Below, in pieces: positions 9,424 to 19,765 of a stretch of 20,258 nucleotides of DNA. The position numbers were made by a program, and so were the translations under genes. The DNA lies in the NCBI GenBank assembly GCA_001931905.2, contig MSJI02000520.1, positions 1 to 20,258 on the forward strand, read 5' to 3'. Every line of letters starts with the position of its first letter. Within the stretch, counting starts at the first letter, position 1. This DNA is from Cladosporium sp. IMV 00045 (Eukaryota; Ascomycota; Dothideomycetes; Cladosporiales; Cladosporiaceae). The notes below the pieces were generated by a model. That model made no database searches and was not told the DNA's origin. It saw only the letters and a program-made list of their open reading frames with translations.

Positions 9424-9867
9424 ATGTCGGCAGGGGCAGGATGGTACACGATAGCCGCACTCACATCAAAGAAGGAGAAAGACAGTCACACAGACTAGAA
9501 AGACCCATGGCTGCTTATGACTTTCGCCTTATTCACCTTCTTCGGTGGTATGCTGTGGCTCGTAATGGACAGTCGCTATTCTCGCCGGCCGTGGGGGAAG
9601 CTTCTCACCTGGGGAGGCAGCAGCGGTGGAGGAGCAAGCGGCCTATCAACGTTCTTGCTTCTAGAGAGACCTCTATTCGCAGCAGCATTCGGTATGTAGG
9701 CCTGGACGGCCGCAGTAACCCTGATTGTGTTCGCGGACAGCTTCAGGGAGTTCCGACACTACTACGAACATGAGGCCAACCGAGAAGAATCTATCCCAGA
9801 TTATGCGATTAGCACTCCACGAGATCCAGCCTTGTACGATTACTCGTGGACTACCCAGCCGGCATGA
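9424..9867 (+). pseudogene. Possible small membrane-protein relic with two in-frame TAG codons
   Basis: A single 148-codon frame from ATG (9424) to TGA (9865-9867) is interrupted only by TAG at 9496-9498 and 9697-9699. Its composition is protein-like throughout: a hydrophobic helix (LLMTFALFTFFGGMLWLVMD), a Gly/Ser-rich loop, a second hydrophobic stretch spanning the second TAG (AAVTLIVFADSF), then a hydrophilic, acidic tail. I do not recognise the family. An intron of normal length that keeps the frame at either stop could not be found; GTATGT overlaps the second TAG, but the only frame-keeping acceptor gives 24 nt. Both stops can be explained by one C-to-T change in a CpA context (CAG to TAG, or TGG to TAG from the other strand). 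An intact short gene starting at 9517 and ending at 9699 is the alternative. Confidence 0.4.
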
Positions 9868-10463
9868 AATGTTGATGTGCATTGGTTTTATGACTTGACA
9901 GAGGAGCAAGTGTCGAGGTAGAGCACCAGACTACCGCAAGACGCGTGAACTGTTAGAAGATCCTAATCATGCTACTAGTTTCCATCGAGGCCGTTCGTTC
10001 TAGCATGCTGCAAAACGTATTCCAAATCACAACGGATGGTTTTCGACATTGATCTAAGCGTCATTGCTGCGACGGGGCCGAACGTGAGGGCGCTTGGGCG
10101 ACAAGTAAGAAAATCTTCCCATCTTTGTCAGGTATGTTATATGCTGCCTCTTGCGCCTTGGGACGAAAGTCAGGCAGCCGGAGAGAAGGCGTAGTATTCT
10201 TTGTCTGATAACGTGGCATGGAGCAGGAAATCATGTTGTCTGCTAACTATACACATGACCCTAAGTTCGTGAGGGAAGAAATCCCTCCAATCATCACTAA
10301 GTATCGACAGTTTGCTCCTCTACTACACTGTATCAGATGCAGCATTGTACCACCGCCAAGCTTGATGAGCTCCGCAAGTCCCTCAGCTTGCTCTGCGACC
10401 TCCTTTGAAGCTTTATGTTTGAACACATACCGCTACAAACCAATTCCGCTTTTGGTCTCCACG
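9868..10463. other. Intergenic region, nothing recognised
   Basis: About 600 nt between the membrane-protein relic and the F-box relic. The F-box frame is open upstream to 10218, but that stretch (residues rich in Ser, Pro and Cys) does not look like part of the protein. No RNA gene or repeat seen. Confidence 0.5.
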
Positions 10464-12025
10464 ATGGCACCTTCACTTGAAGACGTACCAAACGAGTTGT
10501 TTGAGCAGATAGTAGAGCTGCTAGATCTCCGCGATATCTTCAGCTTGCGCTCTGGTAGCCGACTTCTAGCTTCGAAAGCCACGCAAAAACATTTCAAGTC
10601 ATTCTTCCGCACGAAGCATGTACGTCTTGTGAGCAATCTCTAGAGAGATTCGTCCGTCTGACGCAGTCCGAGGGACTTGCTTGTCTGGCAGAGAATCTGG
10701 TCCTCGTAGGACTGGTGTATGACCCAGGATTTCTGGAACGTAAGCTACAGGATTCGACCACATCTAATGGCGACACAGACATCCTGCTATCCCGTCGAGA
10801 TGCGATTCGCGCTTTCAAAGACTCCAAAGAAAGTGTGCGATTGCTTGGCCAGGCATTTCGCAATCTCAAACGCAGCATCGGGTCGCATTGCCTGGCATCT
10901 CTCTCACTACAAGTTCTGGTCTCGTTCCATAACGGCGAATGCTATGAAAAACCAGCTCTCCATATTCACGACCCAGTGGTCAGCATTGCACCTACTTGCG
11001 GAGTCGAGTTTGACTTGATTTGCGAGGCTGCCGCAAGCACCTTTCGTATCATCGCTGGCGTCAAGCCGCCTGGAGATACAGAAGCTTGATCTATACAACA
11101 GCAGTGAGATGCAGCGTTGTAGCCTCCCGAGCACAGAGCTGAACAATATTGAGGTCCGTTATCCCGGGCTGAGATCATGTTTTGCGCCTATGCAGTCCCT
11201 AGCCATGAGCCTTTGCAAAACAACACCGCGCACAATGGAACTCCAAGGATGTTTTAACCTTAGCGAAGACTCATCTTCCTCTGGGAGAAAAACATCGCCC
11301 AACATGTCAGAAAAGGACAAGCTCCTCGGTCTTGGTCAGTTTTTGCATCTTGCTCCGCAACTCTTCCACCTCGATTTCCATTTCTTCACTCAAGGCAATT
11401 CTCGCGAGACCTTCACCCAATCCAGATCACTAATGCAATACGCCGCCGCCTGCAGGCCTTTACCTACTCTGCAATCTTGTCGCATACGTGGACTGCACTG
11501 CGACCCTGATGGTCTCCTGCTGCTACTTCAGAGTACGAAGCCGAAATGTATTGATTTACAACATATAACTACGCTGTCAGGGACGTGGCGGCGGGTCTTT
11601 GATTTCCTCACAAGCTCACAGGCCAACGTCGAAAACTTATACTTTGACGACCTTCTTGAGACGCGCAGGGACCTGTGGTTCGATGATCCTGGACAGAAGA
11701 ATGACCGCCACGATGGGACGCACGGATGCAACACTGTGGACCGCCAAATGGATGCAGTGAAGCATCCGATCAACTACCACTTTGCTGACCGCCAAGCGGG
11801 GGGTACACCATCACTTGCGATACTAACGGAATATGGAGCCTTGTGAGGGACTTGATTCACATGATACCGACAAGAAGCGGTCACGTCACATATGACCAGC
11901 AGGCAGCGAAAATTGGGCGTCCGGTCCGAGATAAAAGATCAAGAGTAATACCCGATGGGAGGAACACCCGGACATTTCTCGAGGTTGGGTCTATGCTGCC
12001 ACGAACTGAAATGGACGATTTCTGA
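10464..12025 (+). pseudogene. F-box domain protein relic with three frame breaks
   Basis: The F-box starts at ATG 10464: VPNELFEQIVELLDLRDIFS followed by SRLLASKATQKHFKSFFRTKH, the usual start of fungal F-box proteins, which hand substrates to SCF ubiquitin ligases through Skp1. Matching sequence continues in other frames. Break 1 is near 10640: the frame stops, but dropping one CT of AATCTCTAG gives SNLERFVRLTQSEG in register. Break 2 is at about 11045-11065: one frame ends at 11089, while another continues as LEIQKLDLYNSSEMQRCSLP. Break 3 is in the six-G run 11798-11803, after which DTNGIWSLVRDLIHMIP continues to TGA at 12025. Intact, this would be about 520 residues. A 47-nt intron (10620-10666, GTACGT...CGCAG) could bypass break 1 but would remove the conserved LERFVRLTQ segment. 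Three breaks make decay more likely than one sequencing error. Confidence 0.7.
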
Positions 12026-12221
12026 ACGACAAACTTTATTTTCATGTCTTTTGCAGTGTCACATCGAAAGGCTGCGATAGGGAAGTATATACCGGATCCG
12101 GCAAGAAACGAAAAACAAAAAAACGAAGAGAAGTAAAGCAGGAAGAATCGCCAAAGTACAGCCTCCAAAGCACACACCCGTCTTCACCCACGCCATACCC
12201 AGCCAAGTAGTGGGTAAGATT
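12026..12221. other. Convergent 3' region between F-box relic and cellulase
   Basis: About 200 nt, A-rich on the plus strand near 12105-12140, likely the cellulase 3' UTR and polyadenylation region. No gene seen. Confidence 0.5.
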
Positions 12222-13714
12222 CTACTTGCTTCCAAACTTGCCAGCGACGCACTTGGTGACGATCTCCTGATCGGTCCAGCCGCTTCCGCTCTGGCTCGGG
12301 GTCTCGGTGAGCTCGTAGCTGGAATCGAACTTACCAGCAGACCAGCCGGTCCAGCCAAGGTAGACGTCAGAGTACTCGTTCAACGCCTCGAATTGCTCGC
12401 AAAGAGCCTGCAGGCAGCTGGAGTCGTTGCTGCCACCGGTCTCAGTCAGGATGGCTTCGCGCTTGTTCTCACGCAGCCAGTCGCCGAGAGTGTTGAACGT
12501 GTCAACGTTGTTCGTGGTGCAAGTGGTGGAGGTACCGGATCCATCGGAGTCCAGGTATTGGTGAACATCGAAGATCAGGTTGGTGGTGCTGTCGTCAAGG
12601 TTGGTAATCTTTGAGAGGGCAGCGCCCGAGCCATTGTCGATGAAGGCGCTGGCGTGAGTCCACTCATTGCCAGGGAGGAGAATCTTGTTCTCGGTCGCAC
12701 CAGCCTTGCGGATGGCAGTAACCGCGGCCTGGACAGTGGATGCCCAGGTGTCAATGTCCGGCACGTCATGCTAGGCGAAGAGTCAGCCGCAAGATACGCA
12801 TGCGAGGAAGCAAAATTCCTTTGATGGACACTTACAGGCTCGTTCATGACGCCGAAAGCAACCTTGGGGCTACCCTTGTATTTGGTAGCAACCTGCGACC
12901 ACAGGCTAGCAAGGTCCTCATCGGTAGGGCCACCCTGGCCGACTATGTTGCCGTTCCAGCGGGCGTAGTTGTGCAAGTCAACGATACACATCTCAGCACC
13001 AGCATCCAAGCAGCCCTGAATCTGTGCGTCAAAGGTAGACCAGTGGTCTGCGTTGAGGGTGCCGCCGACGCTGTCCACAAGGTATTGCCAGCCCACGGGA
13101 ATGCGGAAGGTGTTCAAGCCGTCGTCGTTGACGAAATGCTTCATCTGGTTGAGACCGTCCTCGGCAGGGTCGACGATGCTGCCAGTGCTGCAAGTACCGT
13201 CCGTTCCACAGCCGAAATCCAGACCAGCAATCTGTGAATCGACGCATTAGTAGGCGATTGGATTGGGAATTTGACGTGGGTGTTAACCTACGTTGACACC
13301 AGCATACTTGACGCCTCCGGAAGAAGATCCAGCGCGGTTGACGGCGGAGGGAGAAGCTTTGGTGGTTGAAGACGCCTGAGCAGTGGAGGAAGGCTTGGTT
13401 GCGGCGGGTTTCACGACTGCGTTCTGAGTAGCCATGGAAGCCTTGGTCGAAGCAGGCTTCTTGGGCGTCGAGCTGTTAGTCGATGTAGACGCAGCCTTGG
13501 TGCTTGCGGCCTTGGTGTTCGCGGCCTTGGTGCTTTCACCAGCTCCCTCCAAGCACTGGGAGTAGTAATCGTTGTATTTGTGGCAAGACCATCCAGACTC
13601 ACATGCTGTTTCGCCTGTCCAGTTAGTGCCACCACACTGCCCATAGGCTGCAATCTGCGCGGAAGCCGAGCCAGCGGCTGTCACCGCTGCCAGAGCGAGG
13701 ATAGTTGACTTCAT
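12222..13714 (-). CDS. GH5 endo-beta-1,4-glucanase with N-terminal CBM1
   Basis: Three exons on the minus strand: 13714-13292, 13231-12836 and 12770-12222. Introns of 60 nt (donor GTAGGT, branch CTAATG, acceptor TTCACAG) and 65 nt (GTAAGT...GCCTAG) are both phase 0. The product has 455 residues and is a secreted cellulase of the Trichoderma EG2/Cel5A type, cutting internal bonds in cellulose. Order: signal peptide ending ASA (1-19); CBM1 (about 24-55, [15 protein letters not shown]...YYSQCL) with paired cysteines and aromatic residues; a linker rich in Ala, Ser, Thr and Lys (about 56-132); and the GH5 catalytic domain from [15 protein letters not shown] onwards. General acid/base is Glu272 in VMNEP, right before intron 2; the nucleophile is Glu383 in ILTETGG. 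All key residues are present and no frame break is seen. A TATA box lies upstream. The gene is divergent from the phytochrome gene. Confidence 0.95.
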
Positions 13715-13805
13715 GTTTGTGAAAGACTGAAAATAGTTGGTTTGATAAAAGAGTGTGCTGGGCGGCGGATGCTAGATTGAGATCTGCTGGAGAGACGGAA
13801 TGTGG

Positions 13806-13812
13806 TTTTATA
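13806..13812 (-). promoter_or_regulatory. TATA box of the GH5 cellulase
   Basis: The minus strand reads TATAAAA 92 nt before the cellulase ATG at 13714, the distance expected for a strongly regulated secreted-enzyme gene. Confidence 0.55.
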
Positions 13813-14696
13813 CCATCAGGAACAACATCGAAGAGTCCATTGATCTAGACACATGCAATATGGGTAACACGGCTTGGAAATGATCAAGACCTGCCCGAAG
13901 GCTTGTTTGCCGTAACAAGCTGCTAAGCGAGTTTCATGTAGAAGAGTTCCGGCAACTTTCAATGAGCTTGAATGGGCCGCGGATATGAACTCCGTCCTTT
14001 TCATCTCGGTGCCAGATTCCATGACTTTCTAGTCCCGAAGGAGCGAGCTGATGCCTTAGGTTTAATTCTGGTCAGGTTGTCAACCTGTCGTACATCCTCC
14101 ATGTTTCGTGAAATCGGATGCGGGCGGCTTCCAGGCTGTCGGCGGACGTGCGATTTGGGAGTGACACTCCGAACTTGTTTCAACATGCGGCCGCTTGTAT
14201 TAGGACAAACTCAAATAATTTGCCTGGCACTCTTGAAGCGAACCCAGTCATGATTCCACCACGACATCACTACGCCTTGCTCTTGACGCCATTGAAAAAG
14301 TTGAACGCCGCTTTTCAACTACAGTGCGTATTTTGCAAGGTCACTGCACGCTGGAGTGTACATGTCTGCTACCAAGGAGTGGTCAAGTGCGCGTACTGGG
14401 GGAACATACATGTATCTATCTATCAGCTCACTGGCGCAGCCGAAGATATCTACGGTCGATGTTCAGCGTCTTGGACCGTGTGTGGTTTTCTCATTGTTTT
14501 GGCGGTATTTCTTCACAGGCTAAAAGCAATTCGAAGCTTGAGCACCACGAGGCAGACTTCGTCACGTGATTGCAGTGCTTGAAGCCTCACGCTGCTCTTG
14601 GGTCGTAACTTTCCCGAGGATCTCGACTTTTCTCTGCCTCTCCCCCACCTCGTTCTAGCCAGACCACCCGCACTATCCTCAGCCGTACTTTCAGTC
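13813..14696. promoter_or_regulatory. Shared divergent promoter region, cellulase (-) and phytochrome (+)
   Basis: About 0.9 kb without a convincing gene. It contains TCACGTGA at 14562-14569, a GGCTAA hexamer at 14519-14524 (core of Xyr1/XlnR-type sites) and two SYGGRG hexamers at 14351-14356 and 14396-14401 (CreA/Cre1-type). Such short motifs occur by chance, so individually they are weak. The stretch just before 14697 is rich in C and T on the plus strand, typical of fungal transcription starts. Confidence 0.45.
14562..14569. promoter_or_regulatory. TCACGTGA palindrome (E-box type)
   Basis: Perfect eight-base palindrome with a CACGTG core, the kind bound by fungal bHLH regulators, 128 nt before the first phytochrome-side ATG (14697). 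Function inferred from motif and position only. Confidence 0.4.
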
Positions 14697-14954
14697 ATGC
14701 CACCGATCCTCCATAGGTAAGTTCAGGACGGGGGAGAAGTGGCGTCGGAGCGCTCTCCGGCGGCATCACTTTTCCGCGTTTCGCGGTTTGCGACCGAGCC
14801 TCACGAGCTCACCACGTCAACGTCAGTACAGCAACCAACCCTTTATTCGACCACCTCTTGCTATCAGACAAGGGCCGTGGACCGAACTGGCGCAACGGCA
14901 TCAGGCTCTAAGCGACGCGGTAACATTGTCGCTGCTTTGCTGTCATTTGAGCCC

Positions 14955-17900
14955 ATGAAGTCCTCGCGCCAACCTACACCAGACGAGCATGACATTGCCG
15001 TCAGAAGCACGACGGACGTCGGACAGGGAGCAAGGCAAGGTGCTGAACCGACTCGTGCTTTCTCGAGCAGCAGTCACACTGATCGGTTGCTAGTGACCCC
15101 GCGCTTCAAGCACATAGCAACCGAAGGGGCCCATTTCGTCGCCACTGGTAAAGACGGTGAAAAAGTCCTCCGGTGTGAAGATGAGCCGATCCATATTCCC
15201 GGCGCAGTCCAAGGATTTGGCCTTCTGATCGCACTCGATGTACAAGGACTCGCTGTTAGGATAGTGAGTGAGAACTCGAAAACCATAATAGGCTACACGC
15301 CCGAACAGTTGTTTTCCCTCGAGGATTTCACCAGCCTCCTTCCAAAGGAGCAAATCGACATCTTCTTGGATCATTTGGAGTACGTCCGGACAGACGCAGA
15401 TGTGGTCAGTAACGGCCCAGAAGTCTTCAGCTTGTCAATACCTTCTCCGGAGCAGAATGAATTGAAGCTATGGTGTGCTATGCACATCAATAACCGGCAC
15501 CCGCATCTTGTAATCTGTGAATTCGAGCTGGAAGTGGACCACGAAAATCCCCTGACACCAAGAGATGATGATCTTGAACCTGATGAGCCAGTGGATGGCA
15601 CGCTCGGTAGCGAACCCTCTGAAGAGGACTGGTTAGCAAGCACGCGAAGTGCAAGCAGGCCATTGCGATTCTTACGCGACTCGAGAAGACAGCAAAGCAT
15701 AGGCCTGGCCACACTGGAGGTATCCCGGATCATATCACAAGTACAGGAGCAGCTGGCTGCACAGTCTAGCCTCCAGGACTTATTGGACGTTCTGGTCGGC
15801 CTAGTGCAGGATCTCACCGGCTTTCACCGCACGATGGTATATCAATTCGACCAGGCGTGGAATGGCCAGGTAGTAACCGAGCTTCTCAACCCTCGGGTAT
15901 CGAAAGACTTATACAAAGGCTTAAATTTCCCTTCAGCCGATATTCCTGAGCAGGCTCGGAACCTATACAAGATTAACAAAGTCCGTCTACTCTATGATCG
16001 GCGCCAGGAAACCGCTCGCCTAGTCTGTAGAAACGCGGAGGACCTATCGAATCCACTAGATCTGACTCATTCATATCTAAGAGCGATGTCTCCGGTTCAT
16101 TCCCAGTACCTAAAGAATATGGCTGTGCGATCGTCACTATCGATTTCTATCACTAGCTCTGGCGAGCTCTGGGGTCTTATCACCTGCCACTCTTATAGCT
16201 CAGGCGGGCGACGAATTTCCTTCCCGACTAGGAGTATTTGCCGTATCATAGGAGACACAACATCAAGGAACGTCGAGCGGTTATCCTATCCTTCGAGGCC
16301 CCAGATGCGGAAACTTATCAGCACTGTTCCTACAAAGCAAAGCCCTTCCGGATGTATAACTGCCTCATCTGAGGATCTACTCAAACTCTTCCAGGCCACT
16401 TTCGGGTTTTTGATCATTCGTGATGAAACGAAAATGATTGGACAACTCAGTGGAGTTGGGACGTCACAGGAGGCGATGGCTGTCCTGCAATATCTGAAGA
16501 GAAAGAGGGCGACTACTGTCATGACTTCGACCAACATTGAGACCGATTTGCCAGACCTCCACTTCCCGCCAGGCTTCCAGAACATAGCTGGACTGTTGTT
16601 GTTACCACTTTCTTCCCGAGGCCAGGACTTTATCGTCTTCTTCCGAGGATCTCAAATCAAGGAAGTCAAATGGGCCGGCAATCCCCACGAGAAAAACATC
16701 GATTCAGGGCATCTGACGCCGAGAACAAGTTTCAAAACCTGGACTCAGACTGTGACTGGATCAACGGATTGGACCGAAGGTCAACTTGAGACAGCTGGTG
16801 TGCTATGTATGGTCTATGGCAAATTCATCGAAGTATGGCGACAAAAGGAGGCAGCTTTACAGAACAGTCACATCACAAGGTTGCTATTGGCAAACTCTGC
16901 GCATGAGGTTCGCACTCCACTGAATGCTATCATCAACTACCTCGAAATTGCACTTGAAGGTGATTTGGATCATGAAACCAGAGAGAACCTCTCTAAATCG
17001 TGTTCTGCGTCACAGTAACATCATTGCGAATGCCATCGAGAATACTGAAGAAGGGGGAGTCAGAGTAGACGTTACCTCTGGACCCTTACACGACACGAAA
17101 GTGGTGGTCGAAATCTGCGTTTCTGACACAGGAGCAGGAATGCATGCCCAGAAGGTTGATGCGATTGCCAAAGAAGTTTCGCAAGTGGAAGTGGAAGACA
17201 GGAATGCGTTCGAAGATACAACGGCCACCGCGCGCACAGCCCTGGCAGACTCCGCCAATGCGGAAACGGCGCTCACGATAGGTCTTGGGCTAGCAGTGGT
17301 AGCTCGCATCGTGCACAACATGCGCGGCCAGCTTCGGCTGAAATCCGAAAAGGATCGTGGCTCACGCTTCGTTCTTGTCTTCCCATTTGACTTACCAGAG
17401 CCGGGATCAAGTCAGCAAGCAGAAAGGTCTGACTCCTCTGCCGTATTTGCAGAACGTGGCAGAGAAGAAGCAGCTACGTCTTCTGATACCGAAGAGGAGA
17501 TCGTATTGATCGGGAGTATTGACCGAAGCGTCGACCGCAAAAACCATGCAGACAATTCGCTCGACTTGAGCGTTGGCGGTAGGAGTCGCAGCGATCTCCC
17601 AGGCGAAGGCCCCGAAAACAGCGACAGCCGTCTGATGGAGGCCATTCGTCCGTCCAACCAAATCGATGTATCGTCGTCTGGCGAGAGTAGTCATGCCCCA
17701 TCCGCAAAAGGGATCTCGAGCCGAGAAGACAAAGATCATAGCACCGAGATTGTCGGATCACAAGACTCGCCGAAGGATCAGTCACAGAACACGGAGGATA
17801 CGCTTGGGCTTCAGCAACCGTCGCCCCGAACTGAATCTGTGGATGTTGAAGGACAAGCTCAGCCCTCAGGAGCTTCATCCACCATGGACGCACCGGATTC

Positions 17901-18565
17901 TTCTGCCGTCGACACGAGCTCTGAAGCACCGGCTGCGTCACAGAGAACCGATCACGATTCAAGCAATATCGGCCTGTCGCATTCAACTGATGGCATGCGT
18001 GTCTTGGTGGCAGAAGACGACCCAATCAATAGCAAAATCATCGAGAAGCGACTGAAGAAGGTCGGACACGAGGTCCATCTCACTGGTAATGGAGAAGAGT
18101 GCGCATACAACTTTCGCGAAGAAAAGGGCTGTTTTGATATCATCCTGATGGATATACAGGTTCGTCTGATACGCATCGTCGCATTCACAATCGAAAGCAT
18201 GCTGACCACTGCATCAGATGCCCATTATGGATGGTTACGACTCCACCAAGTCAATCCGCTCTTTCGAGGAGTCTCGCACTTCCGACGTCGATTCGCCCAG
18301 CGACTCAAACTCACCCATGAGCCGCGTACCAATCATTGCCGTCTCGGCTTCACTAGTTGAATCCAAGCGGGACTTCTACATTGATACCGGTTTTGATGGG
18401 TGGATCCAGAAGCCGATTTCCTTTGACAGACTCAAGCACATCATGGATGGCGTGACTGACCCTGTCGCCCGCGAGGAAGATCTCTACAAACCAGGCAAAT
18501 GGGAGAAGGGAGGATGGTTTAAGGAGGCCCACAAGGTATTCAGACCGGATGCAGGGATGAATTAG
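14955..18565 (+). CDS. fphA: Fungal phytochrome hybrid histidine kinase, kinase core disrupted
   Basis: Red/far-red photoreceptor of the fungal Fph family, expected to bind biliverdin and pass phosphate from His to Asp. Numbering from ATG 14955: PAS with chromophore Cys74 in RCEDEPIHIPGAVQGFG; GAF (about 245-425) with SADIPEQARNLY and MSPVHSQYLKNMAVR; PHY (about 430-630) with tongue motifs FFRG and PRTSF (589-593); HisKA with His650 in AHEVRTPLNAIINYLE. This frame ends at 17018 after LSKSCSAS. From about 17010 another frame holds the ATPase half: N-box SNIIANAIENTEEGG, DTGAGM, GLGLAVVARIV. A long Ser/Asp-rich linker and a receiver domain (VLVAEDDPIN, phospho-acceptor Asp in IILMDIQ) follow. 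A 58-nt phase-0 intron (18160-18217) precedes MPIMDGYDS. About 70-90 codons between HisKA helix 1 and the N-box are absent. An upstream ATG at 14697 followed by GTAAGT could be a first exon. Pseudogene, split protein or assembly collapse are all possible. Confidence 0.85.
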
Positions 18566-18850
18566 ACGAAGAACGTTACACGACTGAGCAAGTTCTCTAC
18601 CTCCAAGCCTAAACGGAGTGATTTTTAACGGGATCAAACGAAAGCCATCTGCCTGACTGCAGACACTTGTATCCGCCCACAAGCTGCCGCCCAGCCTTCA
18701 ATTGGCGGTCACAACAATGCCCGCTGCTCCTCATTTTCTGCCACCGCGCGACACCTTCCGGCTCACCCATCGCGGCGATCCGTGTCCCGCTTCGTGAGCA
18801 GCTGCGGTCCTGATTGTAGCAATATAATTTACATGATGGAACCAACAGAT

Positions 18851-18969
18851 ACATACGACCATAGGTCAGTGAAAACTGGGCATCCCGTCCGCTCTGCCAT
18901 ACATAAGCACTGAACCGGGCGACTAGTACTAGAGTGGGTGACCATCTGGGAATCCCGCCTGTTGTATGT
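18851..18969 (+). rRNA. 5S ribosomal RNA
   Basis: A complete 119-nt 5S gene. The ends ACATACGAC and GTTGTATGT pair to form helix I, and the body contains GAAAACT..., ATCCCGTCCGCTC, CATAAGCACTGA, GACTAGTACT and TGGGTGACCATCTGGGAATCCC, the usual fungal 5S landmarks and internal promoter region. In most filamentous ascomycetes 5S genes are dispersed and read by RNA polymerase III, so a copy beside protein genes is normal. It has the same orientation as the rDNA fragment about 800 nt downstream. Confidence 0.95.
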
Positions 18970-18975
18970 CTTTTT
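18970..18975 (+). terminator. RNA polymerase III terminator of the 5S gene
   Basis: CTTTTT immediately after the mature 5S 3' end; a run of T on the sense strand is the standard Pol III stop signal. Confidence 0.8.
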
Positions 18976-19180
18976 GACCTTTTCTGCTTGGGCTCGGTCT
19001 TTTATGTTCGGCGTGGTTTATTGCACATCTGACAATCGCCATGCTCTCTAGATGGTGTATTCCCGATTGAAACAGTATCGAGGCCCGACATGGGCAATGC
19101 ATCAGGTGTTAGATGAGTTTCCAAAGTGCTTATTCAACGTTGTCAGTGATGTAAGCTGGTAATATTATGTCTCGTGAACG
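18976..19180. other. Spacer after the 5S gene
   Basis: About 200 nt, no gene or repeat recognised. Confidence 0.4.
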
Positions 19181-19765
19181 TCAAAATCGCTTTACAGGGC
19201 TGTAGGGACTGCAAAGGCACTCGCTCACAAGCTTTTTGCAACGCAAGGACGCTGGGATCCAGTTCCACACGGGATCTTGCATTGAGGTGAGACATCGCAA
19301 TTTCATCTTTGCCCCTCTCAAGCGCGACAAGGCGTAGTGAACCCAGGAAAACCTTTGGCTTCGCGCACCGTATAAGAGTAGAGTGTCAAAGATCTCGTGC
19401 TTGCTTTTGCATTCTGCCATCGACAAGACGCACCCGGACCTGCCTAGCGCATTTTTCGTGAGCGGATCGTGAGCAAGCAAAAGATTCATGAGCTTGTCGA
19501 GTGACGATGCATCCTTTTAGTGGATGGACCGTGTAGGCCCACGCATCACATCTGATGACGGCAGAGTGTCTATCTGAGGCGCCTGTGCAATCGTACTGCT
19601 AGAGCATTGGGAGTGACAGAAGCCTAGCGATCGATCCTTCAAGGTCCACATTCCACGGTGCGCCGTAGGGGCGGTATTGAAGTCTGGAATCACAAACTCC
19701 ATCAGCCGCAGCAACGTGCAGTGCCGGCCTCCAGTGCATATCTTCATGGTAGATACCACGTCCAG
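19181..19765 (-). pseudogene. Degenerate ankyrin-repeat relic, cut off at the rDNA junction
   Basis: Ankyrin-like pieces read on the minus strand in more than one frame. Near 19740-19600: RPALHVAAADGVCD then YGAPWNVDLEGSIARLL, matching the usual ALHVAA...GA..N..D....ARLL pattern. Near 19505-19360: KLMNLLLAHD, then MAECKSKHEIFDTLLLYGA, matching the A....HxEIxxxLLxxGA core. The two parts lie in different frames with a stop between them and there is no start codon, because the upstream side is replaced by rDNA at 19766. Ankyrin repeats are diverse and easily mimicked, so this is a moderate call. Confidence 0.45.

Noticed and set aside
9692..9740. 49-nt intron (GTATGT...GACAG) removing the second TAG of the membrane-protein relic
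   Set aside because: It shifts the frame into sequence that looks less protein-like than the unspliced frame; the frame-keeping alternative is only 24 nt.
10620..10666. 47-nt intron in the F-box relic (GTACGT...CGCAG) that would join the frames
   Set aside because: Not fully excluded, but it would delete the segment LERFVRLTQ that reads as conserved family sequence, its branch site would be too close to the acceptor, and two further breaks remain.
16961..17016. Intron across the phytochrome break (GTGATT...TCACAG)
   Set aside because: The 56-nt removal does not place the N-box in frame and would not supply the missing residues.
19000..19765. Reading the region before the rDNA as ribosomal intergenic spacer
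   Set aside because: A spacer would be followed by a full 18S gene, which is absent, and the sequence shows ankyrin-like coding traces instead.
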